A DNA stretch of 64,000 nucleotides, taken from positions 1,984,001 to 2,048,000 of the forward strand of contig NZ_CP042433.1 in NCBI RefSeq assembly GCF_007970805.1. The letters are read 5' to 3'. Within the stretch, counting starts at the first letter, position 1; each line of letters starts with the position of its first letter. Origin of the DNA: Flavisolibacter ginsenosidimutans. GTDB taxonomy: Bacteria; Bacteroidota; Bacteroidia; Chitinophagales; Chitinophagaceae. The notes under the pieces were generated by a model. That model saw only the letters and a list, made by a program, of their open reading frames with translations. It did not search any database and was not told where the DNA came from. The position numbers and the translations under genes are program-made. Positions 1 through 8,263 of the stretch are shown in pieces.

Positions 1-26
1 ATTGCTCCCCGGCTCTGTACGAAATA

Positions 27-230
27 TTTTTATGAGCCAAGGCTTCACGTATCCATTGAGCCCCGGTTGCGTCGCACTCGTGTGCGCCTTGTTCGCTACG
101 CGGCGCCTCACCTTTCTTTCCCCTCTCGATGTGAAGGCCGGATGAGGTTTGTCCAACAGCGTTCTGAACGCACACGAGTGCGACGCAACCGGCGATGCCA
201 TGAATTACAAAAGCCGGCTACATAAAAAAA
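27..230. repeat. R1 interspersed palindromic element, full copy
   Basis: Two arms face each other. GGTTGCGTCGCACTCG starts a 22-base arm at 65-86 whose exact reverse complement lies at 169-190. The outer flanks are also related as an imperfect inverted pair (TTTTTATGAGCC on the left; GGCTACATAAAAA on the right). A second full copy lies near 25.0-25.2 kb and single arms occur near 8.8, 19.7 and 37.9 kb. No gene is seen inside. It looks like a non-autonomous, MITE- or REP-like element. The right end merges with the terminator of the M28 peptidase gene. Confidence 0.7.
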
Positions 231-258
231 CGCAAGCACCTTTTGATGCCTGCGTTTT
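227..258 (-). terminator. Intrinsic terminator of the M28 peptidase gene
   Basis: The arms AAAACGCA and TGCGTTTT flank a smaller GCA/TGC stem. On the minus strand the hairpin is followed by a run of T. It lies about 20 bases past the stop codon of the leftward peptidase gene. Confidence 0.7.
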
Positions 259-278
259 TAAAAGAAGTTGAACAGAAA

Positions 279-1643
279 TTAAAAACCGTACTTGTCAACA
301 AGGTAAATGAGTGCGGCCATGTTTACGACGCTCAGTTCCAATTCACGCTTGTTCACGGCTTCAAACACATCGTTGCGGGCATGGTGGTAATCGAAGTAAC
401 GTTGCGAGTCGGGTGAAAGTCCTGCCGTTGGCGTTCCCTGCGTGCGGTTCAAGGGGCCAATATCAGAGCCACCACCGCCACGCGACATTTCGCTGGCGCC
501 GTACCGCGTCAACAAAGGTTGCCAGGAAAGAAGTTTTTGAAACTGCGCATCGCTGCCGGTTAAACCAAAGCCACGCGGCGTAAAACCGCCTTCGTCGCTT
601 TCCAAAGAGAAGATGTGCTTCTCTCCTTTCGCCTGCGCTTCTTCGGCGTATTTGGTGCCGCCGCGCAAACCGTTTTCTTCGTTGGCAAAAAGCACAAAGC
701 GAAGGGTGCGTTTGGGTTTGTAGCCAAGGGCTTTAAAGGCCCGTAAAACTTCAATGGTTTGCACCACGCCGGCGCCGTCGTCGTGTGCGCCTTCGGCCGG
801 GTCCCAACTATCAAGGTGTCCGCCAACGGTGATGTATTCGGCCGGAAATTCCGAGCCTTTTAATTCACCAATCACGTTATGGCCGACGGTATCGGGAAAA
901 AATTTTCCGTGCGTAGAAAGTGTAACAGAAATGCTTCCTTTTTTCAATGCATCGCTTAACCAATTGGCATCCTGCAAGCCAACGGCTACGGCCGGAATTT
1001 TTGCGTAAGCAGTATCGTAACGCAAAGAACCCGTGTGCGGAATATTGTCGGTGCTTTCCGACATGCTTCTTACAATCACCGCTTGCGCTCCGTACTTTGC
1101 GGCACGGCTTGCACCCGCTCCACGGTATTGCACGGCATCGCCGTAAGCTTCAAAGGTTTTGATGAAAGTTTGATTGAACGGATAATTGTAAAAAACAATC
1201 TTGTCTTTCACATCGTTCCTTCTTGTTTCCAGCTCGTCAAAGTTTTTTACTTCAATCACTTTCGCGGTAACCGGTTTACTTGAGCCAAGCGAATTGCCCA
1301 AGGCCAGCACGTCCAATGATTTTTTGTTTCCATTGCCGCTTTGTGTCGTGGCTTCGTCCTTGCCACCGCGCACCCAATGCGGCACCATGCACGCCTGTAA
1401 ATATGCGTTGTCCGCACCGGCTTCTTTCATTGTTTTCAGTCCCCAGGCTTCGGCCTTGTACATACCCGCGGAACCCGACAAGCGTTGACCGATTTGCTTG
1501 GTCAAATGGCGCAGATTTTCATAAGCCTGGCCTTTCGTAAGAATAAAATCCGAAAGGTTTTTGATGAAGAGAGAATCGTCTTTTTGTGCAAAGGCGCTTG
1601 CGACAATAGCAAGGCACGAAAGAAGAAAAACAATTTTTTTCAT
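279..1643 (-). CDS. M28 family metallopeptidase, secreted
   Basis: This 454-residue protein is a zinc aminopeptidase or carboxypeptidase Q-like enzyme acting outside the cytoplasm. The chosen ATG gives a clear signal peptide (MKKIVFLLSCLAIVASAFAQ); the open frame continues 37 codons upstream without signal-peptide character. A PA-like insert occupies the middle. The M28 metal-ligand blocks are visible: GGHLDSWDPAEGAHDDGAG (first His and bridging Asp), ANEENGLRGG (Glu pair), SLESDEGG (Asp) and a late FDYHHARND (His). Length fits the family. It stands alone, diverges from bshA and has its own terminator. Peptide specificity cannot be read from sequence. Confidence 0.9.
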   Translation of the reverse strand: MKKIVFLLSCLAIVASAFAQKDDSLFIKNLSDFILTKGQAYENLRHLTKQIGQRLSGSAGMYKAEAWGLKTMKEAGADNAYLQACMVPHWVRGGKDEATTQSGNGNKKSLDVLALGNSLGSSKPVTAKVIEVKNFDELETRRNDVKDKIVFYNYPFNQTFIKTFEAYGDAVQYRGAGASRAAKYGAQAVIVRSMSESTDNIPHTGSLRYDTAYAKIPAVAVGLQDANWLSDALKKGSISVTLSTHGKFFPDTVGHNVIGELKGSEFPAEYITVGGHLDSWDPAEGAHDDGAGVVQTIEVLRAFKALGYKPKRTLRFVLFANEENGLRGGTKYAEEAQAKGEKHIFSLESDEGGFTPRGFGLTGSDAQFQKLLSWQPLLTRYGASEMSRGGGGSDIGPLNRTQGTPTAGLSPDSQRYFDYHHARNDVFEAVNKRELELSVVNMAALIYLVDKYGF

Positions 1644-1759
1644 AGCCTGCAATGTTAGGTAAAGTTGCGCAGCCGCAATACAGCAATTTGCTATGCTTTC
1701 ATCTTGTTTCGTTTCGGCTAACAGTGATGAGCGGCGGCTACTGCAATCAACCAAATCCC

Positions 1760-1767
1760 TACCTTAG
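1760..1767 (+). promoter_or_regulatory. Possible -7 box of bshA
   Basis: TACCTTAG differs at one base from the Bacteroidota -7 consensus TAnnTTTG and lies 17 bases before the bshA ATG. No convincing -33 TTG is seen at the usual distance, so this is tentative. Confidence 0.3.
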
Positions 1768-1784
1768 TTGTTGAATCTATCATT

Positions 1785-2924
1785 ATGCGAATTGGAATTG
1801 TTTGTTATCCCACTTTTGGCGGCAGCGGTGTACTGGCAACGGAGTTGGGAAAGGCATTGGCACAACAGGGCCATCACGTTCATTTTATCACGTATCAACA
1901 ACCCGTAAGGCTGAACGGTTTTATTCCCAATATTTTTTATCACGAAGTACAAGTTCCCACGTATCCTTTGTTTGATTATCCGCCTTATGAAACCGCGTTG
2001 GCAAGCACCATGGTTGACGTAATTAAAAACAACAATCTTCAATTGTTGCACGTGCACTACGCCATCCCTCATGCATCGGCGGCTTATATGGCAAAGAAAA
2101 TATTGGAGGCTGAAGGCTTACACATTCCCGTCATTACAACCTTGCACGGAACGGACATAACGCTTGTGGGCCGTGACAAAACCTATGCGCCGGTCGTGAC
2201 GTTTTCCATCAATCAAAGCGATGCCATTACGGCCGTGTCGCAAAACTTGCGCGACGAAACCTTCAAGCATTTCAAGATTGAAAAAAACATTGAGGTCATT
2301 CACAATTTTGTGGACGTGGCCCGCTTCAACCGCAAGCCCATTGACGCCTTTAAAAAAGTAATTGCGCCAGAAGGCGAACGCATTTTGCTGCACGCTTCCA
2401 ACTTTAGGAAGATAAAACGGGTGACGGACGTGGTGGAGATTTTTTACAACGTACACAAAAAAATTCCGTCGAAACTTTTGTTCGTGGGCGACGGGCCGGA
2501 ACGGGCCACAGCGGAGCAGTTGTGCCGCCAGTTAAAAGTGTGCGACGACGTTCGGTTCGTGGGCAAGCAAGAACAGATGGAAGACATTCTTGCCATTGCC
2601 GATTTATTCTTGCTCACTTCCGAATACGAGAGCTTTGGCTTGGCCGCACTGGAAGCCATGGCCGCAGGCATTCCGGTGGTTTCAACCAACGCAGGCGGAC
2701 TGCCCGAAATTATGGTGCAAGGCATTGTGGGTTACATGGGCGATGTAGGCGACGTAGAAACATTGAGTCATTACGCAATTGACATTTTGCAAAACGATGA
2801 ACGGCTACAACAGTTTAAATCAGCAGCGGCGAAACATGCGCAGGCTTTTGATATCAAAAGCATCGTTCCGCTTTACGAAAAATTATACGAGGAAGTGTTG
2901 AGCAGCGAATTGGTGAACACGTGA
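1785..2924 (+). CDS. bshA: N-acetyl-alpha-D-glucosaminyl L-malate synthase
   Basis: This 379-residue GT-B glycosyltransferase (family 4) makes GlcNAc-malate from UDP-GlcNAc and L-malate, the first step of bacillithiol synthesis. The N-terminus IGIVCYPTFGGSGVLATELG is characteristic of BshA. The C-terminal sugar-nucleotide site is visible as TSEYESFGLAALEAMAAGIPVV, where the ESFGLAALEAM block carries the conserved E-x7-E pair. Full length; ATG start. The other bacillithiol genes are not nearby, which is common. The stop codon falls inside a palindromic word repeat. Bacillithiol is a low-molecular-weight thiol, so the enzyme links functionally to the cysteine genes further right, though they are 30 kb away. 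Confidence 0.93.
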   Translation: MRIGIVCYPTFGGSGVLATELGKALAQQGHHVHFITYQQPVRLNGFIPNIFYHEVQVPTYPLFDYPPYETALASTMVDVIKNNNLQLLHVHYAIPHASAAYMAKKILEAEGLHIPVITTLHGTDITLVGRDKTYAPVVTFSINQSDAITAVSQNLRDETFKHFKIEKNIEVIHNFVDVARFNRKPIDAFKKVIAPEGERILLHASNFRKIKRVTDVVEIFYNVHKKIPSKLLFVGDGPERATAEQLCRQLKVCDDVRFVGKQEQMEDILAIADLFLLTSEYESFGLAALEAMAAGIPVVSTNAGGLPEIMVQGIVGYMGDVGDVETLSHYAIDILQNDERLQQFKSAAAKHAQAFDIKSIVPLYEKLYEEVLSSELVNT

Positions 2925-3083
2925 GACGTCAAACGTGAGACGTGAAACCGAACAAACATTCAGCCACAATTTCTATAACCATAATAAGAAGTTTACCCAT
3001 CAAAAACAAAACAGCCCATCGTAACGATAGGCTGCAAATAGAAGTCTCTTTGGTCTCACGTTTGCCGTTTCACGTCTCACGTT
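2919..3083. repeat. Intergenic word palindrome (ACGTGAGAC type)
   Basis: AACGTGAGACGTGAAAC at 2932-2948 has an exact reverse complement at 3067-3083. Both arms are flanked by further copies of the words ACGTGAGAC and ACGTCAAAC. The element fills the space between the convergent bshA and EnvC-like genes, supplies the bshA stop codon and overlaps the other stop. A related element lies between cysN and cysD. Confidence 0.75.
3001..3034 (-). terminator. Terminator of the EnvC-like operon
   Basis: The arms CAGCC and GGCTG, with inner ATCG/CGAT, are followed on the minus strand by TTTTGTTTTTG. It lies between convergent genes, nested in the loop of the larger palindrome. Confidence 0.65.
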
Positions 3084-4365
3084 ATCTCAGCCACGGCCTT
3101 GGATTCACGTGCTTCTCTCCCTGCATTAAATAAAAATCTACCTGGCCACCGCTGCCGTCGTCGGCAGTGGCAGCGCGACCAATAACTTGACCGGTACGCA
3201 CTGTCTCGCCACGGCTTACCGACGCTGATGATAAAGTATAACCGGAATAATAATTCCCGTGCTTGATCATGACGAACATTCCTTCGCCCACGTTGGAAAC
3301 CGCCGTAACCGTTCCATCAAACACGGCCTTCACAGAAACGCCTGCCGAAGGTGTTGAAATAGTAATGCAATCGTTCACCATTTTCAGTCCGCCGATTTCG
3401 TAAGGCCCGTACGGAATGCTCACAAAGCCACCGTCAACCGGCCAGGGAAGATGGCCGCGATTGGAAACAAATGATGCCGCCAGTTTCGTCTCACCTTCCG
3501 TCATCGGAATGGCTTCTGTCCTGGCTCTCACTTTTGGTGTAGTGGTTACTGAACCGGTGTTGCTTTCGGCGTTATTTTTCGGCCTATTGGCCTCCGCAGC
3601 TTTTGCTGCCGCCAACCGCTTCCGCTCTTCTTCCCTTGCCCTTTCCATGTCGCGCCTGATGATGGCCGCAATCTGGTTGCGCAGTTGCGCATCGCGTTTT
3701 TTCTTCACGGCCATTTGCTTTGACAAATCATTGGCCTGCGATTTCAACTTCGATGCCACACGGTCTTTCTCTTTCTTTTGATCTTCCAGTTCGTTCAGTT
3801 GATCTTTTTGATTTTCCAGCGCTGACGCTTTTTGTTTTGTCTTGCCCTGCAGTTGACCCTTGCGTTGTTCAATCAGTGCTTTTGTTTCTTTGATCGTTTG
3901 CACTTTCTTCTCGTTGTAAGCGCGGTACGATTTCAAATACGACACACGGCGCACCGCATCGTTAAAATTGGAGGCCGAAAAAATAAAGTTGATGTAGTCG
4001 TAGCTGTTGTTGTTTTTGTAGGAGTAAACAACGCTGCGGGCATATTCAGCTTTCAACGTATCCAGTTGCCGCTGCAGGCGGGTAATTTCCTGGTTGCTTA
4101 CGTAGATGTCGTCGTTTAGCAGTTTAATCTCGCTGTTGATGTTGGAGATGTAGCGGTTCTGTACCTGCATTTTGTTTTGCAGTATCGTCAGTTGGCCGAT
4201 GGTGGCTTTTTGCTGTCCTTTTACCTTGTTGTAGTTTGCCTGTATTTCTTTTAGTTCGGCCTGTAACTGCTGCCGTTCGCGTTGCATTCTTTCCTTTTCA
4301 GCACTTTGTGCAAATGCCGCGTGAAGCGCAAACAAACCAACAAAAAGAATCAGGAGTTTTTTCAT
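3082..4365 (-). CDS. EnvC-like murein hydrolase activator (degenerate M23)
   Basis: This 427-residue secreted protein has a signal peptide (MKKLLILFVGLFALHAAFAQ), a long coiled coil over roughly residues 20-260 rich in Lys, Glu and Gln, and a C-terminal LytM/M23 domain. The domain keeps the fold signature (IKHGNYYSGY) but lacks the usual catalytic sets: the expected HxH strand reads QVDFYLMQ and the usual HL turn reads LSSASVS. In E. coli EnvC such a domain does not cut peptidoglycan but activates amidases, so this is probably a cell-division amidase activator. The start was placed at the signal peptide rather than 14 codons upstream. It is the last gene of the PLD-ispF-dut-DUF4292 group. Confidence 0.85.
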   Translation of the reverse strand: MKKLLILFVGLFALHAAFAQSAEKERMQRERQQLQAELKEIQANYNKVKGQQKATIGQLTILQNKMQVQNRYISNINSEIKLLNDDIYVSNQEITRLQRQLDTLKAEYARSVVYSYKNNNSYDYINFIFSASNFNDAVRRVSYLKSYRAYNEKKVQTIKETKALIEQRKGQLQGKTKQKASALENQKDQLNELEDQKKEKDRVASKLKSQANDLSKQMAVKKKRDAQLRNQIAAIIRRDMERAREEERKRLAAAKAAEANRPKNNAESNTGSVTTTPKVRARTEAIPMTEGETKLAASFVSNRGHLPWPVDGGFVSIPYGPYEIGGLKMVNDCITISTPSAGVSVKAVFDGTVTAVSNVGEGMFVMIKHGNYYSGYTLSSASVSRGETVRTGQVIGRAATADDGSGGQVDFYLMQGEKHVNPRPWLR

Positions 4366-4416
4366 GCTGCTGCGTTTGGGTTGAACTGGGATAAACGATA
4401 AAGGCAAAAATAAATT

Positions 4417-5241
4417 TTACTGGCGCGAATAATTTTTTGGTACGCGAAAAGGAAAACTCACTTCACCGTTGAATACGTAGTTGTTGAAATCGAGCTTTAC
4501 TTCAAGGCGTCCCGTTTCCGAAACAATAACCTGTCGCTTAGTGGGGAAAAGAATTCCGTTCGCGTTTTCGTACTGGCTGTACGACAGATCGGCGGTGCGA
4601 TTGCGCAGCGTATGAACGTCAATGAGCTTGCTGTGCACAAGCGTTGCATCGGCGTCGGAAAAGGTGACGGCGTTTCGAAAAAATTGTCCGATGCTTAGCA
4701 ACGTAATTAAACCGTTGCTGTGGTTGTAACGGACGACGTTGGAATCAAGATAAACCGGATTGCCGATGATCAACTCTTGCAGGGAATAAAGGTTCAGCGG
4801 CAGCGATGTGGTTTCCTGCAAAAAGCTAATACCCCTGGCCGCGTAGGTTTTTTCCAGCTTGTTTAAAAGCTTTACCGAATCTTTTGTAATCAGCAGGCGC
4901 AAGCCTTCAATGCTCAACACCGTGGCGTTTACCGAAAGCCAGATGGCGCTGTCCTTGTACATTTTTATGTTGGCTTTTACGCTGTGTCCTTTGCCGTCGG
5001 TGCCTTTGTAATCCACGTCTATCTTGGCGCTAAAGGTGGTGAAATCAATGTGCCGGCGGGCTACGTCGGCCAGGGTGTTTCTAATTAGTTGCCCCGTGTC
5101 TATTTTGTTTACCACAGGCGGTGCTACCGTTATTGCTTTCGCCGTTGAGTCTTTCCGGCCAACGGCCTTGCCGATGGCCCGCGACGAACGGCAGGAAGCC
5201 AAAAATCCAATCAGGGCAAGGAGTATAAAAAGTTGCTTCAT
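4417..5241 (-). CDS. DUF4292 lipoprotein
   Basis: This 274-residue protein opens with a lipoprotein signal (LIGFLASC), so it is probably anchored in the outer membrane. The rest resembles the DUF4292 family of Bacteroidota, predicted to be beta-rich and LolA/LolB-like in shape; this family call is by recognition, and function is unproven. The protein is rich in short beta strands with VKANIKMYKDSAIWLSV-type segments, which resemble lipoprotein carrier folds. It starts 2 bases after the dut stop and ends 51 bases before the EnvC-like gene, consistent with one transcript and a role in the envelope. Confidence 0.75.
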   Translation of the reverse strand: MKQLFILLALIGFLASCRSSRAIGKAVGRKDSTAKAITVAPPVVNKIDTGQLIRNTLADVARRHIDFTTFSAKIDVDYKGTDGKGHSVKANIKMYKDSAIWLSVNATVLSIEGLRLLITKDSVKLLNKLEKTYAARGISFLQETTSLPLNLYSLQELIIGNPVYLDSNVVRYNHSNGLITLLSIGQFFRNAVTFSDADATLVHSKLIDVHTLRNRTADLSYSQYENANGILFPTKRQVIVSETGRLEVKLDFNNYVFNGEVSFPFRVPKNYSRQ

Positions 5242-5243
5242 GC

Positions 5244-5684
5244 TTATTGTTTTCCGGTAGAGCCAAAGCCTCCACCGCTGCGTATTGTTTCTTCCAAATC
5301 GTTAACTTCCTTCCAATCCACTTTCTCAATTTTCTGCAATACAAGTTGGGCAATCCTGTCGCCGGCGTGCAGGCGTTGTTCTTCACCTGAAAGATTTATT
5401 AAGATCACTTTTATCTCGCCACGGTAATCGCTGTCAATCGTTCCCGGCGAATTCAAACAAGTGATGCCGTGCTTTATGGCCATTCCGCTGCGGGGACGAA
5501 CCTGTGCCTCGTAACCCGGTGGCAATTCTATAAACAAACCGGTTGGAACAAGACAGCGTTCCAAAGATTGCAATACAATGTCTTCAGAAATGTTGGCCCG
5601 CAAGTCCATTCCCGACGAACCTACGGTTGCGTATTGCGGCAATGGAAAAGGAGAACGGTTTACGATTTTGACGGGCAAGTTCAT
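5244..5684 (-). CDS. dut: dUTP diphosphatase
   Basis: This 146-residue trimeric dUTPase hydrolyses dUTP to dUMP and pyrophosphate. All five family motifs are present in order: [32 protein letters not shown] (catalytic Asp), RIAQLV, and the glycine-rich tail [10 protein letters not shown] that closes over the substrate. The ATG at 5684 was preferred over an in-frame TTG three codons upstream. It is tightly coupled to the downstream DUF4292 gene and 36 bases after ispF. Confidence 0.95.
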   Translation of the reverse strand: MNLPVKIVNRSPFPLPQYATVGSSGMDLRANISEDIVLQSLERCLVPTGLFIELPPGYEAQVRPRSGMAIKHGITCLNSPGTIDSDYRGEIKVILINLSGEEQRLHAGDRIAQLVLQKIEKVDWKEVNDLEETIRSGGGFGSTGKQ

Positions 5685-5720
5685 AACGGCCAAAGATAAA
5701 AGCGCAGGCAGTTCGAGTTG

Positions 5721-6200
5721 TTAAAATCGTTGCAATAAAACAGTAGCGTAAGCCACAAGGCCTTCTTCGCGTCCTACAAAACCCATCTTCTCGGTTGTGG
5801 TGGCTTTGATGGAAACATCGTTTGGGGCGAGGCCGCAAAGGTTTGCAATGGTGCTTTGCATTTGCGCAACGTAAGGTTTGATTTTGGGCTTTTCCAAACA
5901 AAGCGTGCTGTCGATATTGACGATGGTGTAACTTTCTTTTTTGATTAAATCAACGGTTCGCTGTAATAGAATCTTGCTATCAATGTTTTTGTATTGCGCA
6001 TCAGTATCGGGAAAGTGAGTGCCGATGTCGCCAAGACAAGCCGCACCCAAGAACGCATCGCAAACGGCGTGAAGTAAAACATCGGCATCGCTGTGGCCAA
6101 GCGCACCTTTGGTATGGTCAATCTTTACACCGCCAATCCAAAGCTCACGGCCTTCAACGAGTTGGTGAAAATCGATGCCCTGTCCAATTCGAATATTCAT
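5721..6200 (-). CDS. ispF: 2-C-methyl-D-erythritol 2,4-cyclodiphosphate synthase
   Basis: This 159-residue MEP-pathway enzyme cyclises CDP-methylerythritol 2-phosphate. The metal site motif appears as GQGIDFHQL (Asp10, His12), followed by GHSDADVLLHAVCDAFLGA and the GDIGTHFPDTD signature. The ATG used here gives the normal family length; the frame is open 19 codons further upstream. It begins 19 bases after the PLD-like gene stop. The other MEP genes are not in the window. Confidence 0.95.
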   Translation of the reverse strand: MNIRIGQGIDFHQLVEGRELWIGGVKIDHTKGALGHSDADVLLHAVCDAFLGAACLGDIGTHFPDTDAQYKNIDSKILLQRTVDLIKKESYTIVNIDSTLCLEKPKIKPYVAQMQSTIANLCGLAPNDVSIKATTTEKMGFVGREEGLVAYATVLLQRF

Positions 6201-6219
6201 GCGGCGAAGATAAGTGCCC

Positions 6220-7419
6220 CTACTCCTCTTGCTTGAAATAAAAGGTGCCAAGCGCAAGCGTCATGCGCAAGGCATGGTAACAAAGGAACCGCCACAACTG
6301 GCGAAACGATAGAATATGAAAAGCATAAGCCGATGGCTCTACCTTGAGGCATTTGCTTTCGATGATGTTTCTTACTTCGGCCTGCATCTCCTGCGCCACT
6401 TCCGCATCTTTCACCAACAGGTTTAATTCAACACTGGCTTGGGCGCTCAGGTCATTAATGTTGTATGAACCGATGTTGAGAAAGTCTTCGTCAACAACGG
6501 CAAATTTTGCATGAAGAACGGTGGGCTGGTATTCATAAATCTGGATGCCGTTGCGAAACATCCAACTGTATAGATAGCGTTCGGCGTGTTTGGTCAGCGC
6601 CACGTCCGAAGTACTCGCCAGCACCACTTTTACGTCTACACCCCGCTTCACGGCCTTGCTTAATCTGTTGCGCAGCGAAAGCCCCGGCAAAAAATAACTG
6701 CATACGATGGTGATGCTTTTGTGCGCTTCCTTGAAAAGCTTTTGATAGGCGAAATAAATTTCCAACTTGCGGCGCACCCAATCGTTTTGCAACACGCGAA
6801 TACCCACGGATTCTTCTTTGGCGATGTAATTGAAAAGATCGAGAAGCTTCTTGCGCAGGAGGTTTTTTTTGGTTTGGTCGCGTTCCCAGATTTTGATGCA
6901 GATATCGTAAAGCTCCAGCACCGAATCGCCTTCCACAAAAACGGCCATGTCGTACCAGGCCGGTTGATCGGGCAGATCGTTGTAGCGGTCGGCAACGTTG
7001 CTGCCGCTTACCAATCCGTACTTGCTGTCAAACACCGCTACTTTGTGGTGCAGCCGCCGGCCAAAATAGAAATGTTCGCTCCGAAACACGGGCTCAAAAA
7101 AGCGAAAGTTCACGCCGGCATTTTCAAGGTTTTTGATGAAGTCTTTGGGAAGGGAACGGGAGGCGTAGCCATCGGCCATAAGATAAACTTTTACGCCGCG
7201 TTTTGCCGCCGCCATTAAGGCTTCGGCTATCTTGGTTCCCGTGCTGTCGTTGCTAAAAATGTAAGTTTGAAGGTGAATGGAATGGGCGGCAGCCTCAATC
7301 AGTTCGGTTAACAATGAAAAAAGCGCTGCGCCGCCTTTCACCACTCGTGCCAGGTTTTGCGCACTGAAGCGGTTGCCGCGTCTTTTCAATTGCAGCCGTT
7401 GTAAAAAATTGGTTTCCAT
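6220..7419 (-). CDS. Phospholipase D-like protein / cardiolipin synthase-type
   Basis: This 399-residue protein has two HKD motifs, LHHKVAVFDSKYGLVSGSN in the first half and LHAKFAVVDEDFLNIGSYN in the second, the arrangement of bacterial cardiolipin synthases and related phosphatidyltransferases. There are no N-terminal membrane helices, unlike classical Cls, so it resembles ClsB or another soluble PLD-family member. The frame is open 45 codons upstream, but that part runs through an inverted repeat, so the internal ATG (METNFLQRL) was chosen. First gene of the leftward group. Confidence 0.85.
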   Translation of the reverse strand: METNFLQRLQLKRRGNRFSAQNLARVVKGGAALFSLLTELIEAAAHSIHLQTYIFSNDSTGTKIAEALMAAAKRGVKVYLMADGYASRSLPKDFIKNLENAGVNFRFFEPVFRSEHFYFGRRLHHKVAVFDSKYGLVSGSNVADRYNDLPDQPAWYDMAVFVEGDSVLELYDICIKIWERDQTKKNLLRKKLLDLFNYIAKEESVGIRVLQNDWVRRKLEIYFAYQKLFKEAHKSITIVCSYFLPGLSLRNRLSKAVKRGVDVKVVLASTSDVALTKHAERYLYSWMFRNGIQIYEYQPTVLHAKFAVVDEDFLNIGSYNINDLSAQASVELNLLVKDAEVAQEMQAEVRNIIESKCLKVEPSAYAFHILSFRQLWRFLCYHALRMTLALGTFYFKQEE

Positions 7420-7465
7420 GATTGCCTCTTCAATGTAAGGACTTTCCGGCAAGAAGCGTGAGAGA

Positions 7466-7552
7466 GGAGATTGTGATATTGAGATATTGGATGTTCGGAA
7501 TTGGGAATTAAGTGGTTTACCGTAAATGCAATATCTCAATATCACAATCTCC
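7466..7552. repeat. 24-bp perfect inverted repeat (GATATTGAGATATT words)
   Basis: The arm at 7466-7489, beginning GGAGATTGTGATATT, is exactly complementary to 7529-7552 across a 39-base loop. It lies between the divergent PLD-like and DinB-like genes. It is built of repeated ATATTGAG/CAATATC words, like other palindromes in this window. Confidence 0.8.
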
Positions 7553-7586
7553 AATATCTAGTATTCCTTTCCAGGCTGGTCTATTA

Positions 7587-7614
7587 TTTGAAAGAAGCAT
7601 AATAAATAGCTTTG
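7587..7614 (+). promoter_or_regulatory. Promoter of the DinB-like gene
   Basis: TTTG at 7587-7590 and TAGCTTTG at 7607-7614 match the Bacteroidota -33 and -7 elements. The spacer of 16 is slightly short. The ATG follows 14 bases later, so the leader would be very short. Confidence 0.4.
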
Positions 7615-7628
7615 TAAAAACCTTTCTT

Positions 7629-8255
7629 ATGGCAAAATTTAAGAGTGAAGAACTGCTGAACGAACTGGCACAGGATGTACGCAGGATAAAAGAAGCGGCA
7701 CAATTTCTTGTTACAGCCGACAAAAACAAACTGGCTTATTGTCCCGAAGAAGGCCGGTGGAGCGCCGTGCAGGCGGTTGAGCACCTGAACGGTTACAACC
7801 GGCATTACCTTCCGCTGATTGAGAAAGAGTTGTCCCTGATCACCTACGACAAAAACGCTTGGTTCACATCCGGATATTGGGGCGAACGGTTTACAAAAAT
7901 GATGAAGCCCACCAACGTGTACGAGATCAAGAACAAAATGAAGACGGCAAAAAAAATGTCGTTCCCGAACAGCCTGCACGTGGAGACGGTGCTGAATGAA
8001 TTTATTGCCGGACAGGATAAATTGCTGCAACTGCTGGAACTGGCAAAAGGAAAAGACCTCGCCAAAATTCACATACCCATTACGTTCACCAAATTGATCA
8101 AACTGCGGCTGGGCGATACGCTGCGGTTTTTGATTGCACACGAACAGCGGCACATGATACAGGCCCGCAACACGCTGAAAAAAACCGGCGTAACAACAGA
8201 TAAATTTCCGGTGCTTCTTTCTGTTACCGAAACCTCGCAGCAACAAAAGAAATAA
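7629..8255 (+). CDS. DinB family protein
   Basis: This 208-residue four-helix protein belongs to the DinB/YfiT-like superfamily, many of whose members bind a metal through three His. Visible candidates are the His in AVQAVEHLNGYNRHYL and in the late HEQRHMIQARNT segment. Some homologues are thiol-S-transferases using bacillithiol, which is of interest because bshA is near, but nothing here proves that role. The ATG at 7629 was preferred over an upstream frame that runs through the inverted repeat. It converges on rimM with an 8-base gap. Confidence 0.75.
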   Translation: MAKFKSEELLNELAQDVRRIKEAAQFLVTADKNKLAYCPEEGRWSAVQAVEHLNGYNRHYLPLIEKELSLITYDKNAWFTSGYWGERFTKMMKPTNVYEIKNKMKTAKKMSFPNSLHVETVLNEFIAGQDKLLQLLELAKGKDLAKIHIPITFTKLIKLRLGDTLRFLIAHEQRHMIQARNTLKKTGVTTDKFPVLLSVTETSQQQKK

Positions 8256-8263
8256 CAACGCGG

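Noticed and set aside
7419-7629. Apparent shared N-terminal residues (NISISQSP) in the PLD-like and DinB-like open frames
   Set aside because: Both extensions are translations of the two arms of the 24-bp inverted repeat. Internal ATG codons give normal family lengths, so the shared residues are not protein homology.
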